64,000 nucleotides of DNA from Spirosoma panaciterrae DSM 21099. Lineage in GTDB: Bacteria; Bacteroidota; Bacteroidia; Cytophagales; Spirosomataceae. The stretch spans positions 26,673 to 90,672 of the forward strand of contig NZ_KB893193.1 in assembly GCF_000374025.1 (NCBI RefSeq), in the 5' to 3' direction. The notes under the pieces are model-generated. The model searched no databases and was not told where the DNA came from. It saw nothing but the letters and a program-made list of their open reading frames with translations. Shown here in pieces: positions 34,569 to 43,597 of this stretch (the stretch's first letter is position 1; every line of letters begins with the position of its first letter). The translations under genes and the position numbers were made by a program.

Positions 34569-35435
34569 TTATGTAACTATAGTACGTGTACGATTCGCCA
34601 GGTTTAATAAATGAAGCCCCATCAAATAGGGTATGATAAAGGGAAAAGCAGGAATAGATACTAAGTAGGTGGCAATTGCCAGTGGTTCAACCGAAAAGGA
34701 GGGTAACACACTCAGCAAAGCGCCAACCAGGCTGACGATCAGATATAGTCGGCAAGCCCTGGGCTTGAACCAGCCAACCGATTGTAGAGATTGCGCAAAA
34801 CCAGCACTAGCCAAATAAAACAGGGCAACCTCTATCCCGCTGATCCAGCTAAACAGGGCTCGCATGGCCAAATACCAATCGGGTCGCCTGGCGATCGAGG
34901 CCGCTGAAAAGTGAGTGAACGATTCGACTAAAAAGCTTCCCCAATACGCCATGTTCAGGATAAATAAAGGGAGTGCAATACCCATAGCCAGTAGGCCAAG
35001 TAAGGAGTACGTTTTCTCTCCGCGTTGTCGAAGTTGGTTAGCTAGTAAGGCAAATCCAGCCGTGATTGAAATTCCTCCTGCTATTAACAATGCATAGCGA
35101 ATCTGTTGTTCGGTAGCGGTGGCTACCCAGTCGGGAATGGAAGTGGGCGGAGGTCCCATGCCCGCAAACACGGTAAAAAAGAGCCAGGGGATGATCACTA
35201 GTAAAGCAATGGTACCTCGTTGCCTTTGTTGAGGATCGAGGCTGGTTAGGCTATTTTTCCCCAAACGCCAAACGGCAACGACCATTAGGAGGAGATGAAC
35301 TAGCCAGATAGGTAGATAGAGTTGGGGCTTGCTGTGTCCGATTGTTAATGCCACAATAGCGGCTAAAAAGGGAACCAGAGTAAGGTAGAAGCGGCTGAGT
35401 GCCTGTGGGTTGGTCATCAGGAAGTGGCTTGGCAA
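34569..35435 (-). CDS. Multi-pass membrane protein, unknown
   Basis: A 288-residue protein with about eight hydrophobic helices (YLTLVPFLAAIVALTIG, PIWLVHLLLMVVAVWRL, GTIALLVIIPWLFFTVFAG, YALLIAGGISITAGFALLA and four more). I recognise no family. There are no obvious catalytic motifs. An alternative start is ATG 35417 (MTNPQALSRF). Neighbours do not suggest a role. Confidence 0.7.
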   Translation of the reverse strand: MPSHFLMTNPQALSRFYLTLVPFLAAIVALTIGHSKPQLYLPIWLVHLLLMVVAVWRLGKNSLTSLDPQQRQRGTIALLVIIPWLFFTVFAGMGPPPTSIPDWVATATEQQIRYALLIAGGISITAGFALLANQLRQRGEKTYSLLGLLAMGIALPLFILNMAYWGSFLVESFTHFSAASIARRPDWYLAMRALFSWISGIEVALFYLASAGFAQSLQSVGWFKPRACRLYLIVSLVGALLSVLPSFSVEPLAIATYLVSIPAFPFIIPYLMGLHLLNLANRTRTIVT

Positions 35436-35695
35436 ACTGGGCTACTTGAGGTAGCCAATCTACGAATTACTCAGCAAACTACGGTGAACGACATTTTCTT
35501 ACAAAAATGCTCCCGCCAGAGATAAGATGACTAACTAGATTAAGGGGCAAACTATTTTGAAAAATTATGAGTCAATTTTCGACTTCTGAAAACAATTTCT
35601 GTGGAAAATCGTTTTTATCTCTGTAATCGTTGCTCGACGGGGATGCTGTGAAAAGCACCTGATGTTAACTAATAACTGCTCGAGTAAACGAAACA
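35436..35695. other. Intergenic stretch, no gene seen
   Basis: Together with the hairpin up to 35751 this is a 316-bp gap between two minus-strand genes. It should hold the promoter of the membrane-protein gene, but I find no convincing TTG/TAnnTTTG pair. A short minus-strand open frame (35565-35807) runs into the kinase gene in another frame and looks random. Confidence 0.6.
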
Positions 35696-35733
35696 AAAGC
35701 CAGGTGACTTCGCGTCGTCTGGCTTTCTTTTTG
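35696..35733. terminator. Hairpin terminator near the PAS kinase gene
   Basis: AAAGCCAG (35696-35703) pairs with CTGGCTTT (35719-35726), followed by CTTTTT on the plus strand and preceded by AAACAAAAG, which is U-rich on the minus strand. It lies 18 bp after the stop of the minus-strand kinase gene, so it is probably its terminator. Confidence 0.7.
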
Positions 35734-35751
35734 CTCGCAAGGCAACCTCGT

Positions 35752-36978
35752 TTATACAGGCAGATACACGCTGAAAGTTGATCCCTGATCCGGTTGGCTT
35801 TGGGCACTTATCCAGCCCCCATGATTCAAAGCCACTTTCTCGCAAATGGCCAGGCCTATGCCCGTGCCGGCAAACTCACTCCGGCCATGTAAGCGTTGAA
35901 ACACCATAAAAATGCGGTCCAGGTATTTCTCTTCAAAGCCAATCCCATTGTCGATGACCTCAATCCGATAGTAACCATTAGCCATTGGATGAGGCTTGAA
36001 TGGGATCGGTATATCATTGGCTGCTACCCGACTCGATATAATCTGAATCTGAGGAGCAACCCCGGGCTTGTGAAACTTCAGGGCATTACTGACCAGGTTT
36101 TGGAACAATTGCTCTAATTGAGAAGCATCACCCGCTACCTGAGGTAAATCACTAACCTGGATAATCGCTCCAGTTTCCTGGATGAGCAGCTCCATATTCT
36201 GCAATACGGCCTCCATAATGGTGGTGAGTGAAACGCTTCGACTGGTATTCCGCTGAGTGGAAATGCGCGAAAAAGTCAATAAATCTCGAATCAGACTCGA
36301 CATCCGACGAGCTGCCTGCTGCATACGCTCCAGGTAATTGATGCCTTCTCCCAGCTCAGTGCGGTATTGATTTTGAAGCAGGTCGCCGAACTGCTGGACT
36401 TTGCGAAGGGGTTCCTGTAAATCGTGAGAAGCGATATAGGCAAACTGCTGGAGGTTCTGGTTCGATCGCTTCAAGTCCTGAATCGAGTCTTCCAATTGTT
36501 GGGTTCGCTCGGCCACTTGTCGATCCAGCTCTGCCGACTGCTGCCGTAATTGATCTTCTCGCAGCAGTAGGGCCTGATGGGCAGCTACCTGTTGCGTAAT
36601 CTCGACGCCGGTTGCAATGATGCCAAAAACAGCACCTTGCTGATTGCGCAGGGGTTTAAACGAAAAATCAAAGTATACTGTCTTACTCACCCCATCGATC
36701 ACCATATTGGCGGGGGTATTGTTGGTAGCGAACGTGACGCCAGTGGTATACACTTCATCCAGGATAGCCAGGAATGGCTGTCCTTCCATCTCGGGGATGG
36801 CTTTGGCTAAGGGCATTCCGAAAACGTTAGCCCCTTTTCCCCATACGGCCAATTGTGGCTCATTGGCAACGGTGATGATCATCTGCCGACCCACCAATAA
36901 GGCTATAGGAATAGGAGATTCCATGACCAGGGCACGGAAAATGGATTCATTATCGAGCGATTCAGGATCACCAATCAT
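35752..36978 (-). CDS. PAS-domain sensor histidine kinase
   Basis: A 408-residue soluble kinase. A PAS domain (about 12-125; ALVMESPIPIALLVG...NQQGAVFGIIATGVEITQQV) is followed by a coiled coil (~130-180), HisKA with IASHDLQEPLRKVQQFG (phospho-His) and HATPase_c. The last has the N box NLVSNALKFH, G1 VIDNGIGFE, F-box and G2 GTGIGLAICEKVALNHGG. There are no TM segments, so it senses an intracellular signal. No response regulator is adjacent, so its partner is unknown. This architecture is common among the many orphan kinases of Cytophagales. Confidence 0.93.
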   Translation of the reverse strand: MIGDPESLDNESIFRALVMESPIPIALLVGRQMIITVANEPQLAVWGKGANVFGMPLAKAIPEMEGQPFLAILDEVYTTGVTFATNNTPANMVIDGVSKTVYFDFSFKPLRNQQGAVFGIIATGVEITQQVAAHQALLLREDQLRQQSAELDRQVAERTQQLEDSIQDLKRSNQNLQQFAYIASHDLQEPLRKVQQFGDLLQNQYRTELGEGINYLERMQQAARRMSSLIRDLLTFSRISTQRNTSRSVSLTTIMEAVLQNMELLIQETGAIIQVSDLPQVAGDASQLEQLFQNLVSNALKFHKPGVAPQIQIISSRVAANDIPIPFKPHPMANGYYRIEVIDNGIGFEEKYLDRIFMVFQRLHGRSEFAGTGIGLAICEKVALNHGGWISAQSQPDQGSTFSVYLPV

Positions 36979-37232
36979 ACAGGCGTAAAAGTAAGCTACA
37001 GATCTTTAACCATCATGGCTCCATTGAGTTTGCCGGTTTACCCTGCTTAGCTAATTTATCGATCTGATTTTCTGTTCGCCTGAAGATGAGGTGCCCTATT
37101 CATACAGCCCAGGATGGGGCCTGGCTTACTCTAGCGTCATATTGTCCGATTAAAATGACCATTGGCTTGATCTTGTTAATTGCTCCCAAATACGATAAAG
37201 AAGACTGTGTAATTCTACTTTTCAACGACAGC

Positions 37233-37787
37233 TCAATTGAGATTTCCAGTCTGTTTATGCCTATTCAGGCTAATGTATACAAGTGTCGTTCGCATCGTCC
37301 CTTTCTGCATAAAATCGTCCACCAGGGTAGTCTCCAGATGAAAGCCACTCTTTTCCAGAACGCGTATGGATGCCTTGTTTTGAGCATCGCAGGTGGCCCG
37401 GATCAGCCGTAAGCCTAGCTGGGAGAACCCAAATCGAAGTAATTCGCTGCTGATCTCAGTGGCATAACCCTGATTCCAAAACTGCGGGTTAAGGATATAC
37501 CCCATTGTTGCAATCGAGTGATCTTCTAAACTAATAGCCAATTCACAGCCACCGATTAGCTGCTTGTCCTCTTTTCGTTCAATACAAAGTTCATAGCTCA
37601 TACGCGGAGCAAGCCCTCTATTGTGCTGGACTTGCTGTAAAAAATCATAGGTATCCTCTAGGCTGTTTGGCCCCCAATTTTGGTATTGAACCACGATGGG
37701 TTGACTCGCATACTGATGAATCGAGAGTAAATCACTGGGGCGATACTCCCGGATACGTAGTCGATTGGTTTCGAGCAGAGACACCAT
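37233..37787 (-). CDS. GNAT family N-acetyltransferase (RimJ/RimL type)
   Basis: A 184-residue GNAT of the RimJ/RimL type: TNRLRIREYRPSDL at the start, GGCELAIS and MGYILNPQFWNQGYATEIS (the acetyl-CoA QxxGxA-like motif seen as NQGYAT, near 105-111), then NKASIRVLEKSGFHLE. It transfers acetyl groups to a protein N terminus or small amine; the substrate is unknown. Confidence 0.9.
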   Translation of the reverse strand: MVSLLETNRLRIREYRPSDLLSIHQYASQPIVVQYQNWGPNSLEDTYDFLQQVQHNRGLAPRMSYELCIERKEDKQLIGGCELAISLEDHSIATMGYILNPQFWNQGYATEISSELLRFGFSQLGLRLIRATCDAQNKASIRVLEKSGFHLETTLVDDFMQKGTMRTTLVYISLNRHKQTGNLN

Positions 37788-37956
37788 AAATTCTATTATA
37801 ACACGCTGTTAGCGGTTAACAATTTACCCAACATGCGAAGCCTTACGCTAATCCGGCTCATTAATCACTCCCGAATAAGACGAAACGCGTCTCCTGGTAT
37901 AAACCGGAGCTTTATTGCTCCCGTTGGGTAGGCCAGTACACTAAGAAACAGACAAA

Positions 37957-38385
37957 CTAGCCCTGGTTTTTTAACCGCTGCAAACCGTTTTCGATGCCTT
38001 GCCGGATCATCTTTCCATACCCTTCAGCTGACAGATGATCTGCATACGAAAGCGCCACTTGATAATGGTGCTTTGCTTGGTCTAAATCACCCAGGTCTTC
38101 GTATCCTTTTCCTATATTCAAATACAAGGATGGATAGCTGGAAGTCAGGCTACCATCCTGAATTTGCAGGGCTAATTGTAAGGCTTTTACATCCCACTCT
38201 AATTTCTGAGCCGGAGAGTCCTGATGTCGGGCCAAATAATGAGCGGCTGTAAACTTTTCTAGCTGGGTGGTGGCCATACTCCATGCCTGTGAGAAAAGAC
38301 GTTTGGCCTGTTCTGGACTGTCAGCTTCTATCTCCATGCCTCTGGCGCAGAGTTGGATGATGGGATTGTTGGGGTCGAATGTCAT
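37957..38385 (-). CDS. TPR-like cytosolic protein
   Basis: A 142-residue helical protein with two TPR-like motifs (SPEQAKRLFSQAWSMA near 23-38, and YLNIGKGYEDLGDLDQAKHHYQVALSYA near 88-115, quoted by ends). The opening FDPNNPIIQLCARGMEIE is characteristic of a small Bacteroidota/Firmicutes family often misnamed rRNA adenine methyltransferase. There is no signal peptide. Function is unknown. Confidence 0.8.
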   Translation of the reverse strand: MTFDPNNPIIQLCARGMEIEADSPEQAKRLFSQAWSMATTQLEKFTAAHYLARHQDSPAQKLEWDVKALQLALQIQDGSLTSSYPSLYLNIGKGYEDLGDLDQAKHHYQVALSYADHLSAEGYGKMIRQGIENGLQRLKNQG

Positions 38386-38766
38386 CTATAAATGGACTAA
38401 CCTATGCAAATAAAGGATTTTTACGAAAAGTCTCCCCAGAATGAGATGAAGAGCGATTGGCGTATCAATAATTCGGTCGTTTCACCGAAATAGTGTCCTA
38501 TTGCTTTATAATCTCATACAGATTAGCCAAAGTATGAAATGCCAGACTAAATACTTGAAATAAGCCGTCTCTTCAAGTTCTCTTTTTTAAACGATTAGAA
38601 ATCAGTGGGATAGCTATCAAGTTTCCTTATAGGTATTCAGTACGATTGGCTGATGCGCTTTAGGTATGCAAGCCCACCCTGCCAGAAAGTTGGCCTGTCG
38701 ATCAAACATACCAGCAATATTCGTTTCGCTCATACTCAAAGATGCCCAGTAAGCGCTTGCCCTTCT
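38386..38766. other. Intergenic stretch with only a doubtful short ORF
   Basis: 381 bp without a supported gene. A 38-codon minus-strand frame (38617-38733, MSETNIAGMFDRQ...) is the only in-frame candidate. Another frame over the same bases reads GKRLLGIFEYERNEYCWY before a stop, which might be the remnant of a decayed gene. Neither resembles a family I can name. Confidence 0.5.
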
Positions 38767-39093
38767 TTAGTGTTGATGCAGACACAATTGATTACCATCT
38801 AAATCCTTCAGCCAGGCGAATTGGCCCCAAGGGGTTTTATTAATCGGACCAACATCGATTCCTTTACCCTTCAGCTCGCTGATCTCGGCTTCAATATCGG
38901 CTGTTTCATAGATAATACCCTGAAAATCGGCTAGAGAAATGGTTGTGTTGGTACCGGGTAATCCCATTTGTAGCCACGTTTGACCGTGCGCGTCCGGGGC
39001 TTCAATTACCAACTCAAAGCCGAGTTTTAGATAAAAGTCTTTGGCTTGTTGCTTATCGGCCACGGCCAGCATAATGATTTCGACGGATTTCAT
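38767..39093 (-). CDS. VOC/glyoxalase-like protein
   Basis: A 108-residue vicinal-oxygen-chelate protein: KSVEIIMLAVADKQQAKDFY at the start, LGFELVIEAPDAHGQTWLQMG, then the second half VGPINKTPWGQFAWLKDLDGNQLCLHQ. One domain is typical of small glyoxalase, dioxygenase or resistance proteins; the substrate is unknown. It is divergent from a GlxA-type regulator with 130 bp between, which may control it. Confidence 0.88.
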   Translation of the reverse strand: MKSVEIIMLAVADKQQAKDFYLKLGFELVIEAPDAHGQTWLQMGLPGTNTTISLADFQGIIYETADIEAEISELKGKGIDVGPINKTPWGQFAWLKDLDGNQLCLHQH

Positions 39094-39174
39094 GGATTAA
39101 TGATATTTGGTGAAAGCGCAAAGCTATCGTCTCACCAGAGGTTAATCGCCGGGTAAAAACGACATTCTTACCGG

Positions 39175-39205
39175 TTGAATGCGACAAGCCAATAGTTTAG
39201 TTTTG
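39175..39205 (+). promoter_or_regulatory. Promoter of the GlxA-type regulator gene
   Basis: TTG (39175-39177), a 20-bp spacer and TAGTTTTG (39198-39205) fit the Bacteroidota consensus. It rules out the upstream ATG at 39179, which lies inside the promoter, and supports the start at 39224. Confidence 0.6.
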
Positions 39206-39223
39206 CCACATACTTTGACCCCA

Positions 39224-40189
39224 ATGAAGCACGTCTCTATCCTGCCGCTTTACGAAGCCACCCTTTCCAGTATAGATACTACGCATCAACTCTTCAGTCG
39301 TATTAATGACTTTATGCGTTATCAGGGAAAAGCTCCCGTTTACCAGATCGACGTTGTTGGACTGGCCCCAACTGCTGAATTAGCCAGCGGGCGCTATATC
39401 CTACAGGTCGATCGACTCATTGACGAGCCTGGAAAAACGGATGTGGTGGTGGTACCGCTGCTTTGTGGCGATTTTAAACAGGCTATCGAGCACAATCAGC
39501 CATATGCGGACTGGCTGATCGATCAGTATCACCAGGGGGCAGAAATACTTTGTCTGTGCGTTGGTTCGTTTTTCTTGGCCTCAACCGGCTTATTGAATGG
39601 TAGGAAATGCGCTGTGCATTGGGCAGCCGTTAATGAGTTCAAACAACTCTTTCCACGTGTAAACGTTGTCGACGATGGGATCATCACCGACGAGCGCGGC
39701 ATTTATACATGTGGCGGTGGGTTTTCTTACCTGAATTTAATCCTCTATCTTTTCGAAAAACAGTTGGGGCGGGACATGGCCATTCTGGCTGCTAAGATGT
39801 TTGAAATTGATCTTGACCGCAAAAGCCAGAATCCCTATGCGATTTTCATGGGCCAGAAACAGCATGGCGATGAACTGATCCTAAAAGCCCAGAACCTGAT
39901 TGAAAACGAGCCTGGTACCAACTGGACGGTAGATCGTCTGTGCCAAAAGCTCAGCATTGGCAGGCGAAGCTTTGAACGGCGGTTTAAAGCGCGAACCAGA
40001 AATACCGTCGTGGAATATGCGCAACGGGTGAAGGTCGAGTTTGCCAAAAAGCAGTTAGAAGCGGGGTTGAAGACCATCAATGAAATTATCTATGAAACGG
40101 GCTACACGGACATTGATGCCTTTCGGAAGGTTTTTAAGAAGGTAACGGACTTATCACCGATTGAATACCGTAAAAAATACATGGCTTGA
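39224..40189 (+). CDS. GlxA family transcriptional regulator (DJ-1/PfpI plus AraC HTH)
   Basis: A 321-residue regulator. An N-terminal DJ-1/PfpI-like domain (about 1-185, with LCLCVGSFFLASTGLLNG and a conserved Cys in the nucleophile-elbow position) is joined to a C-terminal AraC HTH (about 215-320; LSIGRRSFERRFKARTRNT; INEIIYETGYTDIDAFRKVF). This is the GlxA architecture. Members sense small molecules and often control nearby detoxification genes. The divergent VOC gene is the obvious target. Confidence 0.9.
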   Translation: MKHVSILPLYEATLSSIDTTHQLFSRINDFMRYQGKAPVYQIDVVGLAPTAELASGRYILQVDRLIDEPGKTDVVVVPLLCGDFKQAIEHNQPYADWLIDQYHQGAEILCLCVGSFFLASTGLLNGRKCAVHWAAVNEFKQLFPRVNVVDDGIITDERGIYTCGGGFSYLNLILYLFEKQLGRDMAILAAKMFEIDLDRKSQNPYAIFMGQKQHGDELILKAQNLIENEPGTNWTVDRLCQKLSIGRRSFERRFKARTRNTVVEYAQRVKVEFAKKQLEAGLKTINEIIYETGYTDIDAFRKVFKKVTDLSPIEYRKKYMA

Positions 40190-40452
40190 AGGGGGAGCCA
40201 TAGCCTCTTTGGCTTTATGAATGTATAATGCCACAAATGGATACGATCTCACCAAAAACTTCCTGAGGGAGATGGAAAGGCGTTCCATTTTATCAGCTTT
40301 AGCCAGACGTTTTGAGGTAAGCTCAAAGTCCATTTTACCTGGATTCGCTCGTTCAGGTAGCTTCATCGTCTTGTTTTTCCGTTTCGTGGGAATTGAGGTT
40401 AGCCCTCTGCTAGCCGTTTGTCAACTTTGGCTCCGTAAACAACATGTGAGCC
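40190..40452. other. Intergenic stretch, no gene seen
   Basis: 263 bp between the regulator and the lipoprotein gene. Open frames on both strands are short and out of register with the flanking genes. I see no clear promoter pair, although the downstream lipoprotein gene needs one here. Confidence 0.55.
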
Positions 40453-41742
40453 ATGAAGTTAGGCATTCCCTTCGTTTCGCTGCTGCTGGCGGCTGCCCTG
40501 GCGGGTTGCCAACACAACAGCGATATTCCTACACCCATAGACGACTCAGACAGTAACCCGGAAGCTAATTCCTCGGAGACTATTACGCCCGTAGCAGCAC
40601 CTACGGGCCCGATCGCCACTGCTACCATCGGCCCAGGGGGAGGTACGCTTGAGTCGGCTGACAAACGAATACGCATTCAGATACCCACCGGAGCACTCTC
40701 GAACAGCCAAACCGTGTCGGTGCAGGCGCTCGACAAAAGTTACTGCCCCGGGAGTACAGGAACAGCGTTTCGGTTGTTGCCGCACGGTCTCGCCTTTGCT
40801 AAACCCGTCACCATTAGCTGGCAATACACAGAGGCCGACATACATGGTTCGGCCCCCGAATTCCTGCGGGTGGCATACCAGACCACAAAAGGCGACTGGC
40901 ACACTTCCGTTACGAGCGGCCTCGACACGACGACCAGGGGCCTAACCGTACAGACAACACACTTTAGCGACTGGAGTTTGTTCCAAGCCATACACCTCGA
41001 CCCCGCTCAGGCCATCGTCGTACCTGGTGGATCAGTGGAACTGGGCGTTTGGTATCACCTGCCTCCGACGGCCCCAGGCGATGTGGTCGTACCGGCTCCA
41101 ACGCGGGTAGAAGCCAAGTATGTCAGCCGGTGGACACTTGTTGGCCAGGGAGACCTTACGCATGCGTCAATGAACCAGGCTACCTACACGGCACCACGTC
41201 AGCTACCGGCCCGAAACCCGGCCATCGTCAACGTTGATCTGAATGTGCCAGTAACGATCGGGGAGAAGACCTACGCAAGCCCCCGGCTCACGTCAAACAT
41301 CTATATCGTGGGTGAAAGTGCAGGGTCGGGGTCAATCCCCACCAGTGGGGAGGGTATCTGGGTAAGCGTCGATAACGGTGCCTGGCGGGCCTTCGCAGGT
41401 GGCGTTTCGCTCAACAGCACCCAGAACGTCATCGAAGGTAAAAGCGGCTCTGACTACGTAGCGCTGGGCTGGACGGGCGGGTCACTCGGTACGTTCCGAT
41501 GGACGACTGACGCCCAGGTGATCTTTAGCTTAACCACCGGCAAACGGCTGTATCAGCATCGGTACGGAACAGCGCCTTCTCTGAGTGGTGGGGCAATCCA
41601 GCTTGTGGGACGTGATGAAACCTACCTCTACGGTACGTTCACGGTGCAGCCTGCTGGCTGGGTCGACACCACGCAGCCGGCCAACCCAACTCGGGGAACC
41701 TCAGACATTCAGGGCGTTTTTCGCGTCAGGCGTATCAACTAA
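40453..41742 (+). CDS. Lipoprotein with ZU5-like domain
   Basis: A 429-residue lipoprotein with signal MKLGIPFVSLLLAAALAGC (lipobox LAGC, Cys19). After a Ser/Pro/Thr/Asp-rich linker comes a ZU5-like block, IGPGGGTLESADKRIRIQIP (about 57-76) with TGALSNSQTVSVQAL after it. Further beta-rich segments follow (VVPGGSVELGVWYHLPP; FRWTTDAQVIFSL). Such proteins are surface-exposed in this phylum. Function is unknown. The following NHL lipoprotein gene starts only 37 bp later, so they form a pair. Base composition looks G+C-richer than the neighbours (estimated by eye). Confidence 0.8.
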   Translation: MKLGIPFVSLLLAAALAGCQHNSDIPTPIDDSDSNPEANSSETITPVAAPTGPIATATIGPGGGTLESADKRIRIQIPTGALSNSQTVSVQALDKSYCPGSTGTAFRLLPHGLAFAKPVTISWQYTEADIHGSAPEFLRVAYQTTKGDWHTSVTSGLDTTTRGLTVQTTHFSDWSLFQAIHLDPAQAIVVPGGSVELGVWYHLPPTAPGDVVVPAPTRVEAKYVSRWTLVGQGDLTHASMNQATYTAPRQLPARNPAIVNVDLNVPVTIGEKTYASPRLTSNIYIVGESAGSGSIPTSGEGIWVSVDNGAWRAFAGGVSLNSTQNVIEGKSGSDYVALGWTGGSLGTFRWTTDAQVIFSLTTGKRLYQHRYGTAPSLSGGAIQLVGRDETYLYGTFTVQPAGWVDTTQPANPTRGTSDIQGVFRVRRIN

Positions 41743-41779
41743 GCCGAGCTTCTTGCCGTCAAACGCCATTTTTTTGCTT

Positions 41780-42930
41780 ATGACAACAACTATGACTATG
41801 AACCTCGTTGTAAAAATCATTCTGCTCACCTTGTGTGGCATGGCCTTATCCTGTTCCAGACAAGCAGCCGACCCGGTTTCGCCGGATGGTCCGTCGGAGG
41901 ATGGTAAACTACCTTCTGTAACGCTGACGACCTTCGCTGGCACTGACACCCGCGAGGGCTATGCCAACGGCAAAGGCACGGCGGCTCAGTTCAGCTACCC
42001 TTGCCAGCTTACCATCGATAAAAACGACAATCTCTATGTTATCGACCAGCTTCAGAGCTACTACGGCGGCAGCGTAATTCGCAAAATTGATCCGGCAGGC
42101 AACGTAACAATCTTTGCCAGGGGCCTGGGCTCAATCACTGATCTTTGCGTGGACCCGCGCGACGGGCTGACGATCTATGCTATTGAATGTGGCGATGCGC
42201 GGGGCTTCGACAACGGCATCTTCCGCATCAGCTCCGCCGGGCAGGTGACGCGCCTGAGTGGTGGACCTGATCCGAAGGGCGGCTATTCGTTCGGCTTCCG
42301 GGATGGCCCATTGGCCCAGGCTAAGTTCAACAAACCCACGGGCATTGCGATGGATAAAGCCGGGAATCTGTATATAGCCGACGAACTGAACCGCCTGATT
42401 CGCAAGGTGAATCTGGCGACAGGCACCGTTTCGACACTGGCAGGACAATACCGCCCCGACGATTACGCGTGCAACTTAGTGGATGGCAAAAGCACGGCCG
42501 CTCAGTTCTGCACGGTCAATAACCTGACGCTCGACGAGTCGGGCAACCTCTACCTGCCCGACTATAACAACCATGCCATTCGCCAGATCACGCCCGATGG
42601 CACCGTTTCAACCTACATAGGGATGGGTACTGGCTACAATAAAGACTGCCGCTTAGGTCAGGCCAAGGTTTTCTGGCCCTCGCATGTAGCTTTCGACCCC
42701 ATAGCCAACAACTGCTATTTGCCGACCATAGCGGTGAGTCACTCTGTCTGGTCACCACCAACAACTACGTTTACGATCTGACACACCATCTGGTCTCTGC
42801 TGATTATGCCGACGTGTCACCCGGTTCGCAGCATAGCGTCGATGGTATGGTCGTCAACAAGCGGGGTGAGGTGTTCACTGTCGATAAAAACAATCACTGT
42901 GTCCGCAAAATGGTCATTACCTGGCCGTAA
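41780..42930 (+). pseudogene. NHL-repeat lipoprotein gene with a -1 frameshift
   Basis: The first frame (41780-42781) encodes a lipoprotein (MNLVVKIILLTLCGMALSC) with NHL beta-propeller repeats such as GIAMDKAGNLYIADELNRLIRKV and LTLDESGNLYLPDYNNHAIRQI. The frame is lost near 42718: after ...DPIANNCY it reads LPTIAVSH and stops at 42781. The other frame continues the propeller as FADHSGESLCLVTT...VDGMVVNKRGEVFTVDKNNH to a stop at 42930. One missing T in CTATTTG explains it. It could be a real mutation, an assembly error or less likely programmed slippage. The true product would be about 383 residues. Confidence 0.82.
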
Positions 42931-42994
42931 CCCTCAGGCTACTGGTAACCGCTAATGAATAGGCAGCTATTGACGAAGAAAATTCTTAAAAAGG

Positions 42995-43588
42995 CTACTT
43001 AATAGCAGCAAGTGCGGCAGCGTAATCAGGCTCTTGCCCTATTTCCGGCACCTGTTGTTCGTAGACGATTTTCCCTTCGGGATTCACCACAATGACCGCA
43101 CGACTTAGCAGACCTTTCATAGGGCCGTCGGCAATTTGCACGCCATACGAATGGCCAAAATCTGTTCTGAAATCCGAAAGCATAACCACATTTTTAATGC
43201 CTTCCGCGCCACAAAAAGCTTTTTGTGCAAAAGGTAGGTCTTTGGAGATGCAGAGTACAGTGGTGTTTTTTAGCCCTGCGGCATCCTCATTGAATTTTCG
43301 TACCGATTTGGAGCACACACCGGTATTTACACTGGGGAAAATATTCATGATCACATATTTGCCCTTATAATCTGCCAACGAGTTGTCCTTCAGGTCGACC
43401 CCGGTTAAGGTGACCTCTTTGACCGACGTTCCCACAGCGGGTAGTTTCCCTACCGTATGAATGGTTTTACCACCTAGCGTGATGGCCGTCCCGGTAGTTT
43501 GGGCCAGGGCAATACTAGTAATGAACAGGCCCGCCAGGCCCAGAACAAAGCATTTAAAGACTTGAGTGGAGTTTTTGATAGTGGTCAT
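42995..43588 (-). CDS. tpx: Exported thiol peroxidase (Tpx family)
   Basis: Tpx is a 2-Cys peroxiredoxin that reduces peroxides using thioredoxin. The core is intact: ITLGGKTIHTVGKLPAVG, the peroxidatic Cys in FPSVNTGVCSKSVRKFNED (TPVC of classical Tpx is TGVC here) and the resolving Cys in SKDLPFAQKAFCGAEG. Unusually, a signal peptide (VFKCFVLGLAGLFITSIALAQ) precedes it, so this copy is periplasmic or secreted. Classical Tpx is cytosolic. ATG 43588 is preferred over 43597. Which reductant serves it outside the membrane is unclear. Confidence 0.92.
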   Translation of the reverse strand: MTTIKNSTQVFKCFVLGLAGLFITSIALAQTTGTAITLGGKTIHTVGKLPAVGTSVKEVTLTGVDLKDNSLADYKGKYVIMNIFPSVNTGVCSKSVRKFNEDAAGLKNTTVLCISKDLPFAQKAFCGAEGIKNVVMLSDFRTDFGHSYGVQIADGPMKGLLSRAVIVVNPEGKIVYEQQVPEIGQEPDYAAALAAIK

Positions 43589-43597
43589 AAAAATCAT

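Noticed and set aside
37086..37412. 108-codon plus-strand frame
   Set aside because: More than half is antisense to the GNAT gene, and it has no family resemblance.
39179..39223. Upstream start for the GlxA-type regulator
   Set aside because: The ATG lies between the -33 and -7 elements of the promoter, so it would not be transcribed.
40221..40556. 111-codon plus-strand frame before the ZU5 lipoprotein
   Set aside because: It overlaps the lipoprotein start in another frame, which has a clear lipobox; it has no recognisable features of its own.
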